Shown: positions 13,162-17,285 of the stretch, in pieces | Layout: every line of letters begins with the position of its first letter | How positions within the stretch are numbered: the stretch's first letter is position 1 | Source: Alphaproteobacteria bacterium | Lineage (GTDB): Bacteria > Pseudomonadota > Alphaproteobacteria > Micavibrionales > Micavibrionaceae | NCBI GenBank assembly: GCA_023301785.1 | Contig: JALZUF010000171.1 | Coordinates: forward strand, 1-17,285 | Length of the DNA stretch: 17,285 bases | Direction of reading: 5' to 3' | Made by a program: the position numbers and the translations under genes | Notes under the pieces: model-generated | Seen by the model: the letters and a program-made list of their open reading frames with translations, nothing else | What the model was told of the DNA's origin: nothing | Databases searched by the model: none

Positions 13162-14381
13162 TTTATTCGCCTTCCGTGCTTTGGATAGCTCTTTCGCCAA
13201 GGATGAAAGGTTGACAGGAATATTTCACCGCCATCAACAGTGCGTGTTAGTTTGGCCCTGTAATAATTATCTGATGTTTTGATTGCGCCCTTGTGTTCAA
13301 AGAATAGATGCAAAACCTTGCCGCCATCCTGAATATAAATCTCGGCAGTATCATTCGCGAGGCGGTCCATGATGACAGCCCATTCTTCTGGCGCGGGATA
13401 TTTAGCAGGGTTCACAATCGCATTATGTGTTGATAATGTGCTGCTGCTGACAATGACTGTTTGTGTTGAAGTGCCAAAGGTCTTTACGACATCATCTGGC
13501 AGGCGCGCAATTGGAATTGCAAACTGTGCTGGCCGCTCACCTAACATCATCGCCGTGAATTCTTTATCGCGCGTATAGTCAGCGATAGCGATGCGCGCCA
13601 AGTTTAAAGGCGCAGCATTGAAATCATCCGCCAAAAACTTGCGCACATTCCTGGCGCGGTTAAAGCCAGGGTTTGTATTCCAGCCTGGGTCGATGCCCTG
13701 GGGAACGGTCGATGTTTCACCCGTCCTGCTGTTCACAAAATTAGTGTCTGGAATATCAGGGGCCGCTGCGCCCGTAAAACCACGGCGCACAGCTTCAGCT
13801 TCTGAAATCTGGCGGACGTGACATTTGCAGCCCCAACCATTTGGCGGAAGCCAGACTTCCCAGAATTCATCATCGACGCTTAAGATCAGACCTTCTTTGT
13901 CTTCATGGTGCGGACGGTGATTTTCAGACGGTCCAAGTTGATAAATAAGAAAACCTAATGCGCCCTTTGTTCTTTGGATGCGTTCCCATTGTCCTGCTGC
14001 GCGGGCGCTGCGCGTGTTCGCCCAGTAGATTGTTTTCAAACGCCTAGGCGACCCTAGCTGCGCAGGAACTTTGCGGCCAGTTGGGTTGCCTGCCGCGTCC
14101 AGTTCATCAACATCATTCACGCCCCACCAGCCCAATGCGCGCAGGTTCGATTCCAATTCTTTTGACCATTGCGAGAATGGAACACCTGCGGCTTCTGCTT
14201 TTAACAGACTGTCTTGAATTGTCGTTAAGACGTTCAGCTGTGTTGCCTTCGCGACTGTGAAGGCGAAGCTGTGTTCATCCCTCATGACATCTTCCCAGCT
14301 GAATGCTGGCTTCAGTCCTTTTAAACTTAAGAAGTCCAGAACCGCTTTGGGCGGAGTTGGCGAGAAATCAAAGCCTTCCAT
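13158..14381 (-). CDS. Mu F-like head morphogenesis protein with C-terminal PBECR-like nuclease domain
   Basis: This 407-aa minor head protein has two parts. Residues about 60-205 look like the Phage_Mu_F domain: IYWANTRSARAAGQWERI, then RPHHEDKEGL and a VWLPPNGWGCKCHVRQISEAEA segment with C185 and C187, typical of family members thought to act in procapsid assembly or portal docking. Residues about 300-400 resemble PBECR2-type domains (phage Barnase-EndoU-ColicinE5/D-RelE-like nucleases): VIVSSSTLSTHN, a helical EEWAVIMDRL segment, then a beta-rich end with YYRAKLTRTVDGGEIFLSTF. Such fusions to Mu F-like proteins are known in the family. Nuclease activity here is inference, with no residue proven. 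The ATG overlaps the previous stop by one base. The TGA overlaps the ATG of the 50-aa gene (ATGA). Confidence 0.88.
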   Translation of the reverse strand: MEGFDFSPTPPKAVLDFLSLKGLKPAFSWEDVMRDEHSFAFTVAKATQLNVLTTIQDSLLKAEAAGVPFSQWSKELESNLRALGWWGVNDVDELDAAGNPTGRKVPAQLGSPRRLKTIYWANTRSARAAGQWERIQRTKGALGFLIYQLGPSENHRPHHEDKEGLILSVDDEFWEVWLPPNGWGCKCHVRQISEAEAVRRGFTGAAAPDIPDTNFVNSRTGETSTVPQGIDPGWNTNPGFNRARNVRKFLADDFNAAPLNLARIAIADYTRDKEFTAMMLGERPAQFAIPIARLPDDVVKTFGTSTQTVIVSSSTLSTHNAIVNPAKYPAPEEWAVIMDRLANDTAEIYIQDGGKVLHLFFEHKGAIKTSDNYYRAKLTRTVDGGEIFLSTFHPWRKSYPKHGRRIK

Positions 14382-14590
14382 CAGTCACAACCATTACAAT
14401 GAGGGCAAGGCATTCCACGTTTATTTTCGGACACACTTTTTGTGTCTTCAATCCAGTCAGTATTATGGCCGCATTTAAAACACTTAAACATAATTACTTT
14501 TCCATCACCAAATCCATTTCCTGCATCGATAACCTTCATCATGACTCTAGGTTTTTTACGCTTCTTCGAATATCCAAATAAGTCAGTCAT
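14381..14590 (-). CDS. Small zinc-ribbon protein
   Basis: This 69-aa basic protein has a lysine/arginine-rich N-terminus (residues 8-15) and a four-cysteine zinc ribbon: C37-x2-C40 (CFKCGHNT) and C62-x2-C65 (CPHCNGC), with an extra C68. Such ribbons commonly bind nucleic acid or proteins; the partner here is unknown. It begins three bases after the ASCH-like gene, and its TGA shares a base with the F-like gene ATG (TGATG), so all three are likely translated together. A similar small zinc protein (Com) sits near Mu mom and controls its translation, but I see no sequence likeness beyond the ribbon, and the position is different. It is listed as a real gene because of the tight packing on both sides and the intact ribbon. 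Confidence 0.75.
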   Translation of the reverse strand: MTDLFGYSKKRKKPRVMMKVIDAGNGFGDGKVIMFKCFKCGHNTDWIEDTKSVSENKRGMPCPHCNGCD

Positions 14591-14593
14591 CTG

Positions 14594-14893
14594 TCAGACT
14601 GCCGGAAGCCAGATGACCGCGACATCATTTGCATCTTCCCCATAACAAGCAGTGAAGGCTGCACGGTCAGCTTCTGAAAGTTCAGAGAGTGCTTTTCTTT
14701 CAAAGCCTGCGACTGAGCGCGTGATGCGTTCATGTTTCCCATAGCCCTTTGATAAGGTCGCAAGTCTTCCGATGCGGCAAGTCTTTTCATTCCAACGTGA
14801 ACCATATAATCGAAGTTCATGCTCTTTTAAGCGCTGCTTAAAGGCTAGAAAATATTCTGTCTTTAATGGGATGAATAAAGGTTTGTCTGTCAT
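14594..14893 (-). CDS. Small ASCH/PUA-like domain protein
   Basis: The 99-aa product starts MTDKPLFIPLKTEYFLAF and continues with HELRLYGSRWNEKTCRIGR and LSKGYGKHER. The pattern of a leading strand, a YF-x-AF helix, K-x-x-E-x-R-x-Y and a G-R turn resembles ASCH-fold proteins (PUA-like, predicted RNA or modified-base binders), with the conserved region at residues 5-65. This is family recognition by eye, and no biochemical role is implied. The ATG at 14893 is preferred over the longer frame because it lies just after the portal stop (four bases between). There is no strong Shine-Dalgarno, so reinitiation from the portal is likely. The TGA stop is followed three bases later by the zinc-ribbon gene. 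The pair sits between portal and F-like head protein genes that are adjacent in Mu, so it looks like an accessory insert. Confidence 0.7.
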   Translation of the reverse strand: MTDKPLFIPLKTEYFLAFKQRLKEHELRLYGSRWNEKTCRIGRLATLSKGYGKHERITRSVAGFERKALSELSEADRAAFTACYGEDANDVAVIWLPAV

Positions 14894-14897
14894 GACA

Positions 14898-16442
14898 TCA
14901 ATCAACTGCATCGCCAGTTGCCCGGGCATTCGTCATCGCATCGCGAACGGCTGTGGCGAGTTCTGATGCGGCCATGTTTGGATAAGCAGCGGCTAGACTT
15001 TCAGCCGCTTCTTCATATGTGGTCGCGCGCGCCAAGGCCACGCGGACGGGGTCGACTAATGGGGCTGCGGCTGACTGCCATCCATCAAGTCCAGCGTTTA
15101 AAATGTCATCCATCAAAGCTTCAGCTGCTGGGCCACCATTAGCGCGCGCCAGGGCAATGCCCCGCGCCGTTTGAACTGGGCTTGTCGTTGCTGACTTCTT
15201 TTGCTTGGGCGTTAGAACATCATCACCTTCACCCGCGCGCGGAATGCCCCATCTTTGATGAACAAAGTTTTGCGGGATTTGGGCGCCCATATCAGCAAAG
15301 TCTTTAATGGCCGCGCGCAGTTCCTTCAGGTCTTCTGGGTCAAGAACAACAGCATCAACTGAAGGATAGGATTTCTGCGGCCCAAAATTCAAATCGATTG
15401 CGGGACGGATTAAATGAAGATTGATTGTCTTGCAAAGTTTGCGGGCATCAGCGCGCTTAATATCTGTTCGCACATCATCATGGACTTTAGCCTGGGCATT
15501 ACTGGACCCGTTATCTGTGGTCATCGTCTGACCTAGAACAGCCTTACTGATGCGCCCGTCACAATATTCAGCCAGTTCTTTAAACGCCTGACCGCCGCCG
15601 CCGCTGCCAGCATTCTTGATGAATTCCATCTTCATCGAATCTGGAATGGCCGCTGCGGCATCAGACCCAATGTTTTGCAGGGCGCTGATTAATGTGGCGA
15701 TGTCTTCATCTGTTGCATCGCGGCCATAACGGCCAACGCGCACTGGCTGGCCGTAGGTTTCAACATAACCAACCCAGTCCTTCAGCGTGAAGTTTTGGAA
15801 CAGATAGGTCCAGGCCACAAAACGGGCAAGTGCTGCGCGGTGCGGCTGACCTGATTTAAGCTTCGACCAATGCGTAATGAATTTATAGGGCGCGAGTTCG
15901 ATGCCGTCACGGCTATCGCGCGAACGCAGGCGCAGTTGGCACGGGTCGTCTTTGTCAATTTGAAAAGAACGCGGGTCGATGTGAATATAATTAACCGGCG
16001 TCCATCTATCGCTTTCAGTATGCCAGATGATTTCAGAAACACTGAAGCCTTTACCAAGTGCGTCCAGCAAGTCTTCGACCAGGTCTGGAAAGTTTGGCGC
16101 ATCGATGATGCCAGCCACAAATTTGGCGATGTCTTTGTCTTGTTCGCTATCGCCTGCGGGCTTGATCGTGAAGTCAACACCTTCGACCGCGCGCTTGCGG
16201 GTTCCCAGAACCGCGCCGTAATGCTCATTCTTTTCTTCAGCGTCTTCCGCGAAGGTCAGGAATGCGTTCAAGTTACCTTCTGAATGTTCACGCAACATCC
16301 GTGACAAGGCAAAAGGCGTCAAAGGTCCAGACGCTGCGGTCCATAATGTCCTGCTTGCGCCGCTGTCTACATAACGGCGTTTGATTGCGCCTTCATTTGG
16401 CTTCTTGATTGGCTGGCCGTCTGGCCCTAATAGCTGGGCCAT
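14898..16442 (-). CDS. Portal protein, DUF935 family (Mu gp29-like)
   Basis: This 514-aa protein should form the dodecameric ring at one capsid vertex that serves as the channel for DNA entry and exit and the dock for terminase and neck. Its length is close to that of Mu gp29. Family-type features are the N-terminal RTLWTAASGPLTPFALSRML segment, the central ALGKGFSVSEIIW and YIHIDPRSFQID stretches, and the TYLFQNFTLKDWVGYVETYG segment, all typical of DUF935 portals. The start at 16442 is chosen because GGAGCCT lies five bases upstream and the terL stop abuts it. The C-terminal region (from about residue 400) is alanine-rich and helical, as in other members of this family. It is followed after four bases by an ASCH-like gene rather than directly by the F-like gene as in Mu. 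Confidence 0.93.
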   Translation of the reverse strand: MAQLLGPDGQPIKKPNEGAIKRRYVDSGASRTLWTAASGPLTPFALSRMLREHSEGNLNAFLTFAEDAEEKNEHYGAVLGTRKRAVEGVDFTIKPAGDSEQDKDIAKFVAGIIDAPNFPDLVEDLLDALGKGFSVSEIIWHTESDRWTPVNYIHIDPRSFQIDKDDPCQLRLRSRDSRDGIELAPYKFITHWSKLKSGQPHRAALARFVAWTYLFQNFTLKDWVGYVETYGQPVRVGRYGRDATDEDIATLISALQNIGSDAAAAIPDSMKMEFIKNAGSGGGGQAFKELAEYCDGRISKAVLGQTMTTDNGSSNAQAKVHDDVRTDIKRADARKLCKTINLHLIRPAIDLNFGPQKSYPSVDAVVLDPEDLKELRAAIKDFADMGAQIPQNFVHQRWGIPRAGEGDDVLTPKQKKSATTSPVQTARGIALARANGGPAAEALMDDILNAGLDGWQSAAAPLVDPVRVALARATTYEEAAESLAAAYPNMAASELATAVRDAMTNARATGDAVD

Positions 16443-16454
16443 CTAATAGGCTCC
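16443..16454 (-). promoter_or_regulatory. Shared ribosome-binding leader GGAGCCT-N5-ATG (portal copy)
   Basis: GGAGCCT lies exactly five bases before the ATG here and also before the genes starting at 11676, 5326, 4718 and 3981. The core is a good Shine-Dalgarno; the constant CCT after it and the fixed spacing are not needed for that and suggest common descent of these leaders. Confidence 0.75.
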
Positions 16455-17285
16455 CTTCATGTTCTTAAGTCCAGATGATGTGCGGACACGCCTGCGCGCA
16501 GCTGCGCCCTTTGGGTCTGCATTCTTGCTGGCACTGTGATAGGCATATTCAATCAGTTCACCGCTGGCAGCGTAGATTGCCAAGGCCAGAGCCCAGAAAC
16601 GGTCACCATGTGACTCGCCGCCAGTTGGCGCTTTATAGGATGCGCTGCCGCCTGGATTTTTAGATTTCTTCACAGAATGCAAGTCAGCGCGCAGCAGCTT
16701 GTCGCCAACTGGCAAACCGATGCGGCGATCTTGGAATTTCTTCTGAAGCAAATTGACCATGTCCTGTTTGTTTTGCTGTGTGAAGTGAACACCGATGACG
16801 CGACTTGAACCATATCTTCCGACAGCATCTTCTACAGGCTTCGCGCCCATGCCTGTTTCATCCATCGCAAGCTTATTCATTTTGTAACGCTCGACTAAGG
16901 CATCCATAAGATCGTCTTGTTTCTTAAATGTTGCCTTGCGTTCAGTGAGAATTTCACGAATGACCAGCCTGTCATTCACATCTTCAGTGACAATCGCGAC
17001 CCACAAATCACCGCCTTGCCCCGCGATGTCATTGCCGATGTAAACTGTTTGACCGGTAAACCCCTTTGGGTCGCCAGCGCCTTCCATTTCACAAGACACA
17101 ATATCATCCCAGGGGATAACAGCGCCAACACCATCAGCCCATTTCAGTTCATATTCCTGGTCCCAGGCATCATCATCGCCTAGACCTGCTTTTAGTTCTT
17201 CTGCATCAACATCCAGGCCCATCGCGATGGCATCATGAATTGTCACAATATGCTTCGACCAGACGCCATCCGTTTCAGTCATCAG
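16443..17285 (-). CDS. terL: Phage terminase large subunit, C-terminal part (Mu gp28-like), partial
   Basis: This is the nuclease half of the DNA-packaging motor, which cuts the phage DNA and, with the missing ATPase half, pumps it through the portal. The frame stays open past the window edge (a CTG codon precedes the ATG at 17282), so the true start and the Walker motifs lie outside. RNase H-like nuclease landmarks are visible: a first strand ending in GNDIAGQGGD, a central MDETGMG, and a late HGDRFWALALA that would supply the last metal-binding aspartate. These fit the C-terminal domain of terminases. The product ends in a basic tail (AAARRRVR). Its TAG stop directly abuts the portal ATG, and the leader GGAGCCT of the portal gene lies inside its last codons. 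Mu gp28 is about 550 aa, so roughly half the protein is here. The Mu gp28 assignment rests on the DUF935 portal that follows. Confidence 0.9.
   Translation of the reverse strand: MMTETDGVWSKHIVTIHDAIAMGLDVDAEELKAGLGDDDAWDQEYELKWADGVGAVIPWDDIVSCEMEGAGDPKGFTGQTVYIGNDIAGQGGDLWVAIVTEDVNDRLVIREILTERKATFKKQDDLMDALVERYKMNKLAMDETGMGAKPVEDAVGRYGSSRVIGVHFTQQNKQDMVNLLQKKFQDRRIGLPVGDKLLRADLHSVKKSKNPGGSASYKAPTGGESHGDRFWALALAIYAASGELIEYAYHSASKNADPKGAAARRRVRTSSGLKNMKGAY

Noticed and set aside
14381..14590. Zinc-ribbon protein as Mu Com (translational activator of mom)
   Set aside because: Only the four-cysteine ribbon is shared; position and remaining sequence differ, and no mom-like gene is visible.
14587..14820. 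77-codon minus-strand frame overlapping the ASCH-like gene
   Set aside because: It is a shifted frame of the ASCH-like gene, whose product has a recognisable pattern and correct spacing to its neighbours.
31..17183. Many plus-strand open frames of 60-140 codons across the window
   Set aside because: All are antisense to clearly recognised minus-strand genes, lack ribosome sites and show no family pattern.

Overview
The window is one continuous block of phage structural genes, all on the minus strand, so transcription runs from base 17285 down to base 1. It reads as the late (head and tail) region of a myovirus or prophage. The head genes are Mu-type: large terminase, DUF935 portal, Mu F-like head morphogenesis protein, Mu I-like protease/scaffold, gpT-like major capsid protein, and gp35-, gp36- and gp37-like proteins. 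From about 8036 downward the tail genes are P2-type, in P2 order: V, W, J, I, H, then FI, FII, E/E' and the tape measure. I saw no transposase, integrase, repressor, lysis gene, attachment site or tRNA, so a transposable lifestyle cannot be shown from this window. Base composition looks balanced. The host is probably a proteobacterium, but that is inference from the phage type only.

Layout in transcription order. DNA packaging and entry: terL (partial, runs off at 17285) and the portal (16442-14898). A two-gene insert follows: an ASCH-like protein (14893-14594) and a zinc-ribbon protein (14590-14381). Next is the F-like minor head protein (14381-13158), which carries a C-terminal PBECR-like toxin-nuclease-type domain, then a 50-residue coupled ORF (13161-13009). 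A 180-base AT-rich gap with inverted repeats follows. The capsid block is the protease/scaffold (12828-11680) with a nested in-frame scaffold start at 12276, a decoration-like protein (11676-11275), the major capsid protein (11249-10317) and a gp35-like protein (10317-9868). A 130-base gap contains two hairpins. The head-tail completion block is an unknown 88-aa protein, a gp36-like (DUF1320) protein, a P2 S/Mu G-like morphogenesis protein and a gp37-like (DUF1834) protein, 9737-8029.

The baseplate block is V, a small Pro/Lys-rich protein with a 15-bp tandem repeat, W, J and I (8036-5323). The adsorption block is a short H-like fibre, a beta-helix tailspike-like protein, an unknown 182-aa protein and a DUF1353-like protein (5326-2826); it stands where P2 has the rest of H and its chaperone G. 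The contractile tail follows: sheath FI, tube FII, and the tail assembly chaperone E, which has an intact -1 frameshift route into E'. The N-terminal 215 residues of the tape measure protein end the window.

Most neighbours abut or overlap by 1-20 bases, often with the next start codon placed on the previous stop, so translational coupling across one long late transcript is likely. Points most worth a second look: the toxin-nuclease-like domain fused to the head protein, the ASCH/zinc-ribbon insert, the E-E' frameshift, the nested scaffold start, the beta-helix gene bracketed by a 21-bp direct repeat spanning each stop-to-start junction, and the 15-bp coding repeat.
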